64,000 nucleotides of DNA, taken from the NCBI RefSeq assembly GCF_029433105.1, contig NZ_JARNTW010000002.1:163649-227648 (forward strand), read 5' to 3'. Below, one piece after another: positions 39,897 to 49,763 of this stretch (the first letter of the stretch is position 1; every line of letters starts with the position of its first letter). The notes below the pieces were generated by a model. The model saw only the letters and a list, made by a program, of their open reading frames with translations. It made no database searches and was not told the DNA's origin. Origin of the DNA: Runella sp. MFBS21. Its GTDB lineage: Bacteria; Bacteroidota; Bacteroidia; Cytophagales; Spirosomataceae. The translations under genes and the position numbers were made by a program.

Positions 39897-41630
39897 ATGG
39901 CCGGCCATTCTTACACGCAAGGTACAGCAAGTTACACTATAAAAGTGGACGACCGGAATCTGCCTCTAACGGTACAAATACGCTCTATAAGTGTACAAAA
40001 AGAAGTAAACAAAATTCCTACAGCGCATATTATCATTCTCGATGGGGACGCTTCGCAGCGGGTGTTTGAGGTAGGAAATAGCGATTGGTGTATTCCAGGG
40101 CGACCCATTGAGATTTTTGTAGGGCAAGCAGGCAACGAAACCAGTATTTTCAAAGGGATGGTTGTAAAACATGGCATAGAGCTGCGCTCAAGTGGTATGA
40201 CACGGCTCAATTTGATGTGTAAAGATTTTTATGTAAAAACCACGATTGCGCCTGTTAGGAGATACTTGATTGATACGAAAGATTCGGTGGCAATCGAAAC
40301 AATTTTGCAACCTTATGCGGGGCTGGAAATCCAAACTTCCGAGACTTCTACAGTGCATCCTGAACTGATTCAATATGATACTACTGATTGGGATTTTGTG
40401 GTGATGAGGGCAGAAGCCAATGGGATGATTTGCGTGGTAGAAAATGGAAAAATGACCGTAACAAAACCTAACCTTGAGCAAGAACCTATCTTAAACATGG
40501 CTTATGGTAGCGATATATTGGACATAGAAGCACAAATGGATGCCCGTCAACAATTCAAAACCCTAAAAACCCAAATGTGGGATTGTGTTGACCAAGTACC
40601 CGTAGAAGCCCTAGCTATCGAGCCTACTTTAGATCTTGGGGGAAATCTAAATGCACAGGCGATGGCTTTCGAATTACCTACAGACGTGGTGTGGAGTCAT
40701 GGCGGAAAACTCGAGATGGGAGAACTGCAAACCCTGGCCGATGCGGCTCTTTTCAAACAGCGTATGGCGGCTATTCAAGGGAGATTGAGGATATTTGGAA
40801 ATGCCAACATCAAACCAAATACGCTCATCAATTTGCAAGGCCTTAGTGAGAGATTTAATGGAAAGGTTTGGGTATCAGGAGTATTGCATAAAATCGAAGA
40901 TGGTGTTTGGACTTCTGATATACAGCTGGGATGGTCGATGAGGTGGTTTGCGCAAGACAATAACCTCTCTCAGCAGGCACCTCCGCCTTTGGTACCGCCG
41001 ATAGAAGGTCTTCAGATAGGGATCGTTACAGCCTTAGAAGGCGACCCTGAAGGCGAAGGGCGTATTTTGGTAAGAATGCCGATGATTTCGCCTCGCGCAG
41101 AAGGTTCATGGGCGCGTATAGTAAGCCTCGACGCAGGCACCGAAAGAGGATTTCATTTTAAACCCGAAATAGGGGATGAAGTAATCGTCGGTTTTTTACA
41201 AAATGACCCTCGCAAAGCGGTAGTTTTAGGAGCAGTACATAGTAGCAACAAGCCTTCACCGCTGCCCAATACCGACTCCAATCATTTAAAAGGGTATGTG
41301 TCAAGAAGCAAAATGCAATGGATGTTTGATGACGAAAACAAAACTATCACTCTCAAAACCGAAGCTGGCAACGAAATAATAGTTTCGGAATCCCAAAAAC
41401 AGATTTCGATTCAAGACCAAAACAACAATAAAATCATCATGAATTCTGAGGGCATTGTGATAGAAAGTAGTAAAGACCTGACCCTGAAAGCCGCCGCTAC
41501 TATAAAGATTGAGGGAATAAATATAGAAAATAAAGCCTCGGCCCAATACAAAGCAGAGGCTACGGCGAGTGTAGACATAAGCAGTAGTGGAACAGCTATC
41601 TTGAAAGGAAATCCAGTATTAATCAATTGA
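39897..41630 (+). CDS. VgrG-like central spike protein (Afp8-like)
   Basis: A 577-residue VgrG/gp27-gp5-type trimeric spike. N-terminal gp27-like domain (SYTIKVDDRNLPLTVQIRSISVQKEVN, SIFKGMVVKHGIELRSSGMTRLNLMCKDF), central OB-fold (GLQIGIVTALEGDPEGEGRILVRMPM, GSWARIVSLDAGTERGFHFKPEIGDEVIVGFLQNDP), then the KSRNS-like region and a C-terminal beta-helix repeat (KTITLKTEAGNEIIVSESQKQISIQDQNNNKIIMNSEGIVIESSKDLTL-type segments). No extra effector domain. In Afp a PAAR gene follows; here none does. Confidence 0.95.
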   Translation: MAGHSYTQGTASYTIKVDDRNLPLTVQIRSISVQKEVNKIPTAHIIILDGDASQRVFEVGNSDWCIPGRPIEIFVGQAGNETSIFKGMVVKHGIELRSSGMTRLNLMCKDFYVKTTIAPVRRYLIDTKDSVAIETILQPYAGLEIQTSETSTVHPELIQYDTTDWDFVVMRAEANGMICVVENGKMTVTKPNLEQEPILNMAYGSDILDIEAQMDARQQFKTLKTQMWDCVDQVPVEALAIEPTLDLGGNLNAQAMAFELPTDVVWSHGGKLEMGELQTLADAALFKQRMAAIQGRLRIFGNANIKPNTLINLQGLSERFNGKVWVSGVLHKIEDGVWTSDIQLGWSMRWFAQDNNLSQQAPPPLVPPIEGLQIGIVTALEGDPEGEGRILVRMPMISPRAEGSWARIVSLDAGTERGFHFKPEIGDEVIVGFLQNDPRKAVVLGAVHSSNKPSPLPNTDSNHLKGYVSRSKMQWMFDDENKTITLKTEAGNEIIVSESQKQISIQDQNNNKIIMNSEGIVIESSKDLTLKAAATIKIEGINIENKASAQYKAEATASVDISSSGTAILKGNPVLIN

Positions 41631-41634
41631 AAAC

Positions 41635-42084
41635 ATGGCACTTGAAGATTTTTTAGGGAGAGGGTGGGGCTTCCCGCCTGCTTTTGATACCCAAGGCGTT
41701 GAGATGACAACGGGGGTAGAGGATATTGAAAAAAGTTTGGAAATCTTGCTCTCTACTCGCTTAAGAGAAAGGATAATGTTGCCAGAATATGGCTGCAATT
41801 TGGATGTGTTTCTGTTTGAACCCCTCAACACTAGCTTGCGTACTCAAATCAAAGAAACCGTCAAAGATGCGATTTACTATCATGAACCTCGCATCGACCC
41901 CTTGAATGTAACCCTCGAACAGCCCCCTGAGTCGTTGGGAAGTCTCTTGATTGTGATAGAATATCGCATCAGAGCTACTAATACGCGCTACAATTATGTC
42001 TTTCCTTTTTATAAAGAAGAAGCAAGTCAGCTTGATATTGATCCAACTCTCCCCCATATAGTTTCAACTTCTTTTAATAATTGA
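41635..42084 (+). CDS. gp25-like baseplate protein (Afp9)
   Basis: A 149-residue baseplate wedge protein of the gp25/GPW family. Marks: VEDIEKSLEILLSTRLRERIMLPEYGCNLDVFLFEPLN near the middle, IKETVKDAIYYHEPRI and LLIVIEYRIRATNTRYNYVFPFYKE at the end. It starts 4 bases after the spike gene and precedes the gp6-like gene by 31 bases, as in Afp. Confidence 0.94.
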   Translation: MALEDFLGRGWGFPPAFDTQGVEMTTGVEDIEKSLEILLSTRLRERIMLPEYGCNLDVFLFEPLNTSLRTQIKETVKDAIYYHEPRIDPLNVTLEQPPESLGSLLIVIEYRIRATNTRYNYVFPFYKEEASQLDIDPTLPHIVSTSFNN

Positions 42085-42115
42085 GGGTCTTTTTTGAAAC
42101 TAAAACCAATATTTT

Positions 42116-45100
42116 ATGAGCCATTGTCCTGAACATAATCCCCTCCAACATGAAGGTACTGCGCAGTTTCAGCGGAGCTTAGAAGCTTTGTATCCAGACT
42201 ATGCACGTATAGATGAAAGGACAATCGAGGACTTACTAAAACTAACGGCTTGTTATGCCAAGAAGGCATTGCCTCTATTTTATAGTCTCAACAATCAAGC
42301 TTCTTCGTGGGGGGAGGAGGAGTGGCTTAAGTTGATGGATTATACCAATTTCTTTCAAAACTCAGCAAATCTCACTCAAATCATAGCCGAAATGCAACGG
42401 CGTCATGATTTTCCTCCGCATTTTGCATTATTCTTATGTTTTCTCAAATTGTTTGAATATTTGCAAAAAGACATCAATCAACTTACCCAAAAACACCTTG
42501 ACTTTTATTATAACAAGATCCTAAAGCTACAGCTTCAAGCTCCTGTAGCCGACCATGTGCATATTTTATTTAGTTTGGCACGCCATATTGCCGAAACAGT
42601 AGTAGAAACACGGACACTTCTGGATGCAGGGCGTGATACTTCGCTCCCTACTCCTCGGCCACTTACTTATACTACCAATGAGGCTGTAGTGGTTAATAAT
42701 TCCAAAATAGCTTATCAGCGTAGTGTATATTGGGATACTAATACTCACCAATTGTTTTATGCACTTGATGCCAAAACGGCCGATGGTATCGAAAAGCCTT
42801 TGCCCCAAGAGAATCATTCATGGTGTGCATTTGGACCTAAACCCAAAGCGACGGCATCGTGTGATAACTTTGGTGGCGCTGCTTCAACAAAATTTATAGA
42901 ATATCCTACGCTTAAGGTGGGATTTGCGGTAGCTTCCAATATTCTTCTTTTGGCAGAAGGCAGGCGTACAATTATTTTAGAAGTCATCACTGCTCAACTG
43001 CTTTCGGGTTCTTCGGAATATAGGTTTGATATCCAACTAAGTGGACAAAAAAACTGGATAGACCTCAAGGGTCAAAGCTTCAAAGTAGTAGCGACCAATA
43101 AACTTCAATTGGAGTGTGTTTTGGAAGCAAGTGAAAAGGAAAAAGTGGTGGCATTTGACGCCAGCAAATTGGACGGAAACTATCAAACTACCTCGCCTGT
43201 GATGCGGTGTTGGCTGGTCGATACTTCCCAATATGCTCTTTTGAAGACGATTCAAATAGAATCTGTTTTTATTAAAACTAAAGTGGAAGGTCTCAAAAAG
43301 ACCTTGATTTTAGAAAATGAATTGGGAAAAGTAAGCCCCGAAAAATCATTGATGCTTTTTGGGGTTCAGCCTAGCGTGGGGGCGGTATTGTACGTAGGAT
43401 GCGACGAGGCTCGTCACAAAACCCTCGAATCTGTCAGGGTAAAAAGTGAAGCATGGGCAGGAAAACCCAACCTTGACGAACACTATAAAAATTATTGCAC
43501 TTATAAAAAAGACAATTCTGGTTCGGTAGTGATAGTAGGAGATTATCGTCGAAAAGAGGCTGATTTTAAAATTAATACAGAGATTGTTAATGGGAATTTG
43601 AAAGGGAAAAGTTCCCTCCAAAAATCGCTTTTTAGCGGTTTAGGGGCAGGCCTACAAATACAATCAAATACTGGTTTTATAGACAGAGTTGGGCTCAATG
43701 GTGTTTTTAATTACCGAATTGGAGGATTTGTTAGTACTGGCAATTTTGTCCAGAAAAAAGACATTACTAAAATTATTTGGGGGAATCTCAACTCTCCGCT
43801 TCAAAACCTAAGCGATAGTTTATTGAAAATAGAATTGGCAAATCAAGATTTTGGGCATTTTGTTTACCCAAAAATAGTATCAGATTTGGCCGCTTTCAAT
43901 GCAAATTTAGCAGCTAATTCCAGCGATTTAAAACCCATTCCGCCCGCTCCTTATACGCCCGTTTCGGCGGGAATTCAACTGGATTATGTAGCAGTTACGC
44001 AGTCCAATCAACTCACCGATAGTGCTTTTGAGGCCTATGCCATGCGTGATGTACAGTTTTTTCACTTGGGGGCTTTTGGGTATTCGGAAGAACACACCTT
44101 TCTAAAAAAAGAACTAGATTTTTTGACGCATCAAGAGCAAACTAGCGCTTGGCTTATGCCTCAGTATAGCCCTCATGGTACATTCTATCTGGGATTAAGC
44201 GGAATTCAACCTTTGGAGGCAGTGAGTATATTGTTTCAGGTAGAAGAAGGAAGTGCCAATCCCGAGCGGCCTACCGCCGATGTAAAATGGAGCGTGTTAG
44301 TGAGCAATCAGTGGCGATTGTTGAATGAAGATAATATCTTGAAAGACACCACTCAGCAATTACTTACGTCGGGGATTGTGCAGTTTTATTTACCTGCCGA
44401 AACCACCCTCAATCATACTCTTTTGGAAGAGCAGGTGGTATGGATAAAGGCCGAGCTATTTCTCAATAATACTTCTGCTCCCCACGACAGTGTAAGCAAC
44501 CTCATAGCTATTCATCCGCAGGCGGTATTGGCTACCTTCAATGACCAGCAGAATGCACCTAGTCATTATGCCGAGCCACTTGCGGCGCATGCGATATCGC
44601 GAGCTAAAGAAGGATTAAGTGCTATCAAAAAAATAGAACAACCTTATGCGTCTTTTGGGGGAAAGCCTCAGGAAACCAACCAAGCTTTTTATCAACGAGT
44701 GAGTGAGCGCCTACGGCACAAGCAGCGCGCAGTGGCTATATGGGACTATGAGCATCTGGTATTGCAGGAATTTCCACGAATATTTAAGGTAAAGTGTCTG
44801 AATCATACAAGATTAGATAAGCAAAGGCCAAAGACTGATCCTCTGCGCCTTAATCAACTAGCACCTGGAAATGTGGTGCTGGTAGTAGTGCCCGATTTGC
44901 ATAATATCAATGCTACCAACCACTTGGAACCCAAAGTAGATTTGAATACCCTCAAAAATATTGACGATTATCTCCAAAAACATACAGGTCTATGGGTGGA
45001 TATCCAAACCACAAACCCTGATTATGAAGCGGTAAGATTGAAATTTAAAGTTCGATTCAAAAGAGGATTTCCCTTTGCTACCTACCAAAAAAAACTCAAT

Positions 45101-45352
45101 GAGGCACTCGTAGCTTATTTGTCGCCTTGGGTAAAAGATACTTCAGTAGATATACCTTTTGGTGGAGTACTCGAAAGAAGTGTGGTCATCAATTTTATCG
45201 AGCGCCTTGGCTATGTAGATGTATTGCGCGATTTTGTGATGCTTCGCCAAAATGATTCCTATGAAGGATATGAGCAAATCTCCGCCACCAATCCTATGGC
45301 CGTTTTGGTGTCTTGCCCGCAGCATTGTATCAGTGAGTTTAGTGGATGTTGA
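42116..45352 (+). CDS. Baseplate J/gp6-like wedge protein (Afp11)
   Basis: A 1078-residue baseplate protein. The N-terminal part is lineage-specific (LLKLTACYAKKALPLFYSLNN, FFQNSANLTQIIAEM). The C-terminal half carries the usual gp6/J pattern PYASFGGKPQETNQAFYQRVSERLRHKQRAVAIWDYEHLVLQEFPRIFKVKCLNHTR, followed by NVVLVVVPDLHN and EALVAYLSPWVKDTSVDIPFGGVLERSVVINFIERLGYVDVL. Length is typical for the larger Bacteroidota members. It forms the wedge that triggers contraction. Confidence 0.9.
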   Translation: MSHCPEHNPLQHEGTAQFQRSLEALYPDYARIDERTIEDLLKLTACYAKKALPLFYSLNNQASSWGEEEWLKLMDYTNFFQNSANLTQIIAEMQRRHDFPPHFALFLCFLKLFEYLQKDINQLTQKHLDFYYNKILKLQLQAPVADHVHILFSLARHIAETVVETRTLLDAGRDTSLPTPRPLTYTTNEAVVVNNSKIAYQRSVYWDTNTHQLFYALDAKTADGIEKPLPQENHSWCAFGPKPKATASCDNFGGAASTKFIEYPTLKVGFAVASNILLLAEGRRTIILEVITAQLLSGSSEYRFDIQLSGQKNWIDLKGQSFKVVATNKLQLECVLEASEKEKVVAFDASKLDGNYQTTSPVMRCWLVDTSQYALLKTIQIESVFIKTKVEGLKKTLILENELGKVSPEKSLMLFGVQPSVGAVLYVGCDEARHKTLESVRVKSEAWAGKPNLDEHYKNYCTYKKDNSGSVVIVGDYRRKEADFKINTEIVNGNLKGKSSLQKSLFSGLGAGLQIQSNTGFIDRVGLNGVFNYRIGGFVSTGNFVQKKDITKIIWGNLNSPLQNLSDSLLKIELANQDFGHFVYPKIVSDLAAFNANLAANSSDLKPIPPAPYTPVSAGIQLDYVAVTQSNQLTDSAFEAYAMRDVQFFHLGAFGYSEEHTFLKKELDFLTHQEQTSAWLMPQYSPHGTFYLGLSGIQPLEAVSILFQVEEGSANPERPTADVKWSVLVSNQWRLLNEDNILKDTTQQLLTSGIVQFYLPAETTLNHTLLEEQVVWIKAELFLNNTSAPHDSVSNLIAIHPQAVLATFNDQQNAPSHYAEPLAAHAISRAKEGLSAIKKIEQPYASFGGKPQETNQAFYQRVSERLRHKQRAVAIWDYEHLVLQEFPRIFKVKCLNHTRLDKQRPKTDPLRLNQLAPGNVVLVVVPDLHNINATNHLEPKVDLNTLKNIDDYLQKHTGLWVDIQTTNPDYEAVRLKFKVRFKRGFPFATYQKKLNEALVAYLSPWVKDTSVDIPFGGVLERSVVINFIERLGYVDVLRDFVMLRQNDSYEGYEQISATNPMAVLVSCPQHCISEFSGC

Positions 45353-45394
45353 TATTTTATTATGGTATAATAATCTTGTAATCAGTTGATTAGT

Positions 45395-47827
45395 ATGGTA
45401 GAAAGTATAGTGATATCAAACAAGCCGCCGCTATCGCTCGCCAGCGATTATACACAGCTACGTGCTTTAGGGATGGCTTATATTGAGCATTTAGGAAGTG
45501 AATTTTGGACAGACTACAACACGCACGACCCCGGAATCACGACCCTCCACCTGCTTTGTTATGCAATTACGGATTTGAGTTTGCGTACTCAGCTACCTAT
45601 CGAAGATATATTGACCTCCTCCTTGGGAAGTCAGCAAGCTTTGAGGGAGGCATTTTTGACGGCAGATATGATATTGCCTACTAGCCCTGTCACTGAATTG
45701 GATTATCGCAAATTGCTGATAGATGTAGAAGGGGTACGGAATGCTTGGTTGTTGAAGGCCGAGCAACGAGTGTATGTCAATTGCCAGACCCAGCATTTGC
45801 AATATGAAACTCCCCTTGCGGCTATTTCTTATTGGACGGATTTTGCTTTACAGGGGCTGTACGATTTACTTATCGAATACGACGAAGTTTGCTTTTACGA
45901 AAAAGAGGCGAATGCCGTCGAAGAATGTAAAAAAAATATCTTAAAAAACGTCAAAAATGCTTATTTAGAGAATCGTTGTTTAGGCGAAGATATACGGCAA
46001 ATCAAAGAAGTCCCCGCCCAAAAAATAATGATTTGTGCGGATGTAGATATTGAAAATGATGTAAACGTGGCCGAAGTACACGCGAGGATTCTTTTTGAAA
46101 TTCAACATTATTTGTCGCCTCCCATCAAGCGATATTCATTGCAGGAGTTGCAGGCGATTTTGAAGCAAAGCCCTGACCAAGAAGTTCCTTTTGATGTCAT
46201 TTTTGAGGGGCCTTTGCTCCAAAATGGTTTTATTTTAGATACGGACTTAGAAGCGGCGCAGCTGCGAGCGCGTGTTTATACTTCGGATATTATCAATAAA
46301 GTCATGGGCATAGAATTGAATGGCAAAAAAGCCGTCAAGGCTATCAAAAAAATAAGACTCAATCTTTTAATCAAAGAAGAAGGCACTCCATGTAAAGACT
46401 GGAAACCACAAGACCCCGAAGGAGTAGCTTGGTGTTTGCATATTCCTGAAGGGCATCAAGCTCAGCTTTGTATTGAAAAAACAGCCCTCAATTTTTTCAA
46501 AAATGGGATTTTGGTTTCTTCTACTACCCATGAAAACAATGCTTATACCCAATTCCGAAACCTACAAAAGGAATTTTGGGAAGCTAATAAACGAACCATT
46601 GAAGTACCTCTTATACCCGTAGGAGAGGTACAGGCCGTAGAAGAGTATAGCTCTATTGTCAATGATTTTCCCCAAACCTACGGCATTGGACGTGAGGGGC
46701 TTCCTGCTTCGACTCCGCTTGAAAGACAGGCTAAAGCCAAGCAGTTTAAAGCATATCTTTTATTTTTTGATCAGCTTTTGGCCAATTATCTAGCACAAAT
46801 CAAAAACCTAAGTAAGCTGTTTGACCCTGCAAGTGAAGCGGGTACTTATTTTTCGCAGAAAATAACGGATGTAAAGGAGGTGGAGCTGCTTTATGGAAAC
46901 TACGCGCAACTAGATGATACCTTAGCTTTGATTATTGAAAAATGGGAAGGATATCCGACAAATCCGATTCGCAAAAACCGTTTTTTAGATCATATTTTGG
47001 CGCGTTTTGCTGAAAACTTTAGCGAATACGCCATGCTTTCCTTTTCACTTTTTGAGGACTTTGATGGTACTAAAATCCTGAAAAACAAAAGTGATTTTAT
47101 TAAAAATTTTTATCAGCGGCCTTCAAGAGATGGCGTAGAAACGTCAGAAAACTGGCACCAAAGGTCAGTGACTTATTTTAGGAACCTCAATCACGCGCAC
47201 GCCTACAATTATTGTCAGTCAGTCAATGGGACTCCATCAGTAGATAACCCCCTTAATATAACAGGAGTAGTACGGCGTATCGCAGGGCTATTGGGCATTT
47301 CGGAAAGCGAGGCTCAATTGACGGTCAGTGCGACCGACGAACGAATTTTTTTAGTGGAACATATTTTACTACGTCCCGATGTGGCCAATCCTGCCGAAAA
47401 ATGGTTTGAAGTATGTACCGAACCCGATTGTACACACTGCCGCCCTCTAGATCCTTATTCTTTTAGGGTGTCGGTGGTATTGCCAGGCTATACCGAACGT
47501 TTCAGTAACATCAGTTTTAGGAAATATGCCGAAAGAGTGATTCGGAAGGAATTGCCCGCCCATATTTTGGCACGTATATGTTGGGTAAGTCAATCTCATT
47601 TGGAGGAATTTGTAAACAGATACAAGGTATGGCTTGAGCTAAAATCGCGGATGTGTGAAGCCCCTGACCTCCAAGCATATGCTTTGGCTTTTAATGAGTT
47701 GTTAGAGATACTCCATCGTCTTCATACGATATATCCCGAAGGAGTTTTGCACAATTGCGACAATCCTGACGAAAAATCTCCCCTGATTTTGGGGCGTAGT
47801 GTGCTGGGAAGTTTGAAAAACCAATAA
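45395..47827 (+). CDS. gp7-like baseplate wedge protein (Afp12)
   Basis: An 810-residue baseplate component. I start at the ATG 45395 (MVESIVISNKPPLSLAS); an in-frame TTG three codons upstream is less likely. Near the N-terminus it has the wedge motif GSEFWTDYNTHDPGITTLHLLCYAITDLSLRT, shared with baseplate J proteins, then AFLTADMILPTSPVTELDYRKLLIDVEGVRNAWL. The long middle region is lineage-specific; NITGVVRRIAGLLGISE and LPAHILARICWVSQSHLEEF lie near the end. Position after the gp6-like gene matches Afp12. Confidence 0.85.
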   Translation: MVESIVISNKPPLSLASDYTQLRALGMAYIEHLGSEFWTDYNTHDPGITTLHLLCYAITDLSLRTQLPIEDILTSSLGSQQALREAFLTADMILPTSPVTELDYRKLLIDVEGVRNAWLLKAEQRVYVNCQTQHLQYETPLAAISYWTDFALQGLYDLLIEYDEVCFYEKEANAVEECKKNILKNVKNAYLENRCLGEDIRQIKEVPAQKIMICADVDIENDVNVAEVHARILFEIQHYLSPPIKRYSLQELQAILKQSPDQEVPFDVIFEGPLLQNGFILDTDLEAAQLRARVYTSDIINKVMGIELNGKKAVKAIKKIRLNLLIKEEGTPCKDWKPQDPEGVAWCLHIPEGHQAQLCIEKTALNFFKNGILVSSTTHENNAYTQFRNLQKEFWEANKRTIEVPLIPVGEVQAVEEYSSIVNDFPQTYGIGREGLPASTPLERQAKAKQFKAYLLFFDQLLANYLAQIKNLSKLFDPASEAGTYFSQKITDVKEVELLYGNYAQLDDTLALIIEKWEGYPTNPIRKNRFLDHILARFAENFSEYAMLSFSLFEDFDGTKILKNKSDFIKNFYQRPSRDGVETSENWHQRSVTYFRNLNHAHAYNYCQSVNGTPSVDNPLNITGVVRRIAGLLGISESEAQLTVSATDERIFLVEHILLRPDVANPAEKWFEVCTEPDCTHCRPLDPYSFRVSVVLPGYTERFSNISFRKYAERVIRKELPAHILARICWVSQSHLEEFVNRYKVWLELKSRMCEAPDLQAYALAFNELLEILHRLHTIYPEGVLHNCDNPDEKSPLILGRSVLGSLKNQ

Positions 47828-47843
47828 AGATGCATAAAAGCTT

Positions 47844-49763
47844 ATGGCAATGCCTAATCCATACTTAGCCGAGTCGCCGGAGTCATTTGATGAGCATGAT
47901 TTCGAGCTACCTATCTTTAAACCAGATATGGTACTGACACACACACAGCTCAATACACTCTTTGGGTATTTGATGCTCAATGATGCCCATACTCGTACTG
48001 ATCTCGTAGGGGTAGGGGTAGTATGCGGATTGGTTCCCCAAAAAAACAGAGATAGCATCGAAATATCGCGTGGATGCGGGGTGACTACCCAAGGGGATTT
48101 GATTCGTTTCCCTGACCTTCGTATCTATACTCATTTTGCTCCTTATGTGTTGGCCAATCATGTGCCTTATGCTCCTTTTCAGGCTATCAATGGGTTAGAG
48201 CTTTGGGAGGTTTTTGAGAAGCCTCCTCAGTCCAATCCTTCGGTTAAGTTTCTATCGGAAATGCCTATGGACGACAAAGTCGTAATGCTTTATCTGGAAA
48301 GTACGCACAAAGCCGCAGACCGATGTTCGGGGGTGGACTGTGACAATCAAGGGGATAGATGGCAAAATACACTAAGAGTATTTTTAGTAAAAACCAAGGA
48401 TGCCGAACGCCTCATCCAAAAAGACCATTTGCAAGCGGCGGCGGCGTGTTATGTATTGCCAAGGCTAAGAAGCCGACGCGTCAGAATCGATGACCGCGAC
48501 TACGATTCATCTCTCAAAGGTTTTCAGAAGTTGATTGAAATCATGGTGGAGGAGCTGATAGAGGCTTTGAAAAAATCGTTTGAAGCCGTGAGCGAAATCC
48601 TCAAGCCGCTTTACAAAGACACGGCTCCCGTGGGTGGGTGGCAAAAAGAATTGACTTCTAAAGCTGCTAAATACAGTAAGTCGGCCTCTATTCAATATGT
48701 ATATGATTGGCTAAGAGATATTTATGATGCCTACGAAGAGTTTAGAACGGCTACTTGCTGTTGGCTGTCAATGTGTATGCCACGCGAAGAGTGGTTTCCG
48801 AAGCATCTTTTATTGGGAGAGCTAAACAAAGCCCGATGTCATTTCACGTACCGTCATTATTTTTTACGGTCTCCAGCAGTCTTAGATTGTAAAGACAGTC
48901 GAGAAAAAGCAAAATTTCTTCATCAGCGAATAGGGCATTTGATTGCGCATTTTCAGGTGCCTGCCGAGGCCGATATCCGTATTACGCCGTCGGTGTTGGG
49001 AATACATCCGTTGGGTGAGCGGGCTATGCCTTTTTATTATACGCCTGAGATGAGATTGTTTTGGAATTATGAAAAAAAACGCAAGTGTCACACCGAAGAC
49101 CTGCTGTCGTATCACCTGCCCGAATCACCCCCCAAATATGTCTCTTTACCTTTTCGATATGACCTTGGGAAGTGGGAGTTTTTTCGCATTGAGGGTCTGA
49201 TAGGAAAGGATATTGGCGAAGTACTAAAAACATTGACGGCGCTGCGGTCGCAGCATAATTTGGCTTTTGAACTGCTAGGCTTGTCGATAGATATACGAAA
49301 AGAAGGGGCTCAGATACAGATAATAGGCCAGGTAATTTTGAAGAATCAAGAACCTCTGCCAGGGGTAAAAATTACTATTAAAGGTACTAACAGAGGTACT
49401 GCTACCGACGCGAGGGGGAATTTTAGAATCACTGCCAATGTAGGACAAGTATTGGTAGTCGAAACGGTGGGGTTTGCAACCAAAGAAATAGTCGTTGATT
49501 CAAATCCCAACCTTAAAATCATACTTGATGACAATACTCCTAGGGTAGCCACTAGAGATTTGTCCCCTTTTGGTCAGTTTTTGAAGCAATATCCGGGGAT
49601 GGAGCATGGAGCAGGGGTGCCTGTAGGAGGGACGTTTGTTATCGTTTTTCAAAGCCTAAACGCCCGCGTGCGTACTGTAGTGGCCGATTTTTATTTACCT
49701 TATTTTATCCAAAACAGTCAGTGGCTCAAAGACAAAATCATATCGTTAGAAAACTTCAGATAG
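47844..49763 (+). CDS. Unknown injection-system protein with a carboxypeptidase-regulatory-like domain
   Basis: A 639-residue protein in the place of the Afp13 tail fibre. No fibre repeats are seen. The N-terminal 490 residues are unfamiliar, with FKPDMVLTHTQLNTLFGYLMLNDA, a Cys-containing loop DRCSGVDCDNQGDRW and CCWLSMCMP. Residues about 495-565 form a carboxypeptidase-regulatory-like domain (GQVILKNQEPLPGVKITIKG, TATDARGNFRITANVGQVLVVETVGF), a fold usually seen in the periplasmic parts of TonB receptors. No signal peptide, in keeping with assembly in the cytosol. It may be a target-binding or baseplate-associated protein; function unknown. The next gene starts inside its end. Confidence 0.75.
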   Translation: MAMPNPYLAESPESFDEHDFELPIFKPDMVLTHTQLNTLFGYLMLNDAHTRTDLVGVGVVCGLVPQKNRDSIEISRGCGVTTQGDLIRFPDLRIYTHFAPYVLANHVPYAPFQAINGLELWEVFEKPPQSNPSVKFLSEMPMDDKVVMLYLESTHKAADRCSGVDCDNQGDRWQNTLRVFLVKTKDAERLIQKDHLQAAAACYVLPRLRSRRVRIDDRDYDSSLKGFQKLIEIMVEELIEALKKSFEAVSEILKPLYKDTAPVGGWQKELTSKAAKYSKSASIQYVYDWLRDIYDAYEEFRTATCCWLSMCMPREEWFPKHLLLGELNKARCHFTYRHYFLRSPAVLDCKDSREKAKFLHQRIGHLIAHFQVPAEADIRITPSVLGIHPLGERAMPFYYTPEMRLFWNYEKKRKCHTEDLLSYHLPESPPKYVSLPFRYDLGKWEFFRIEGLIGKDIGEVLKTLTALRSQHNLAFELLGLSIDIRKEGAQIQIIGQVILKNQEPLPGVKITIKGTNRGTATDARGNFRITANVGQVLVVETVGFATKEIVVDSNPNLKIILDDNTPRVATRDLSPFGQFLKQYPGMEHGAGVPVGGTFVIVFQSLNARVRTVVADFYLPYFIQNSQWLKDKIISLENFR

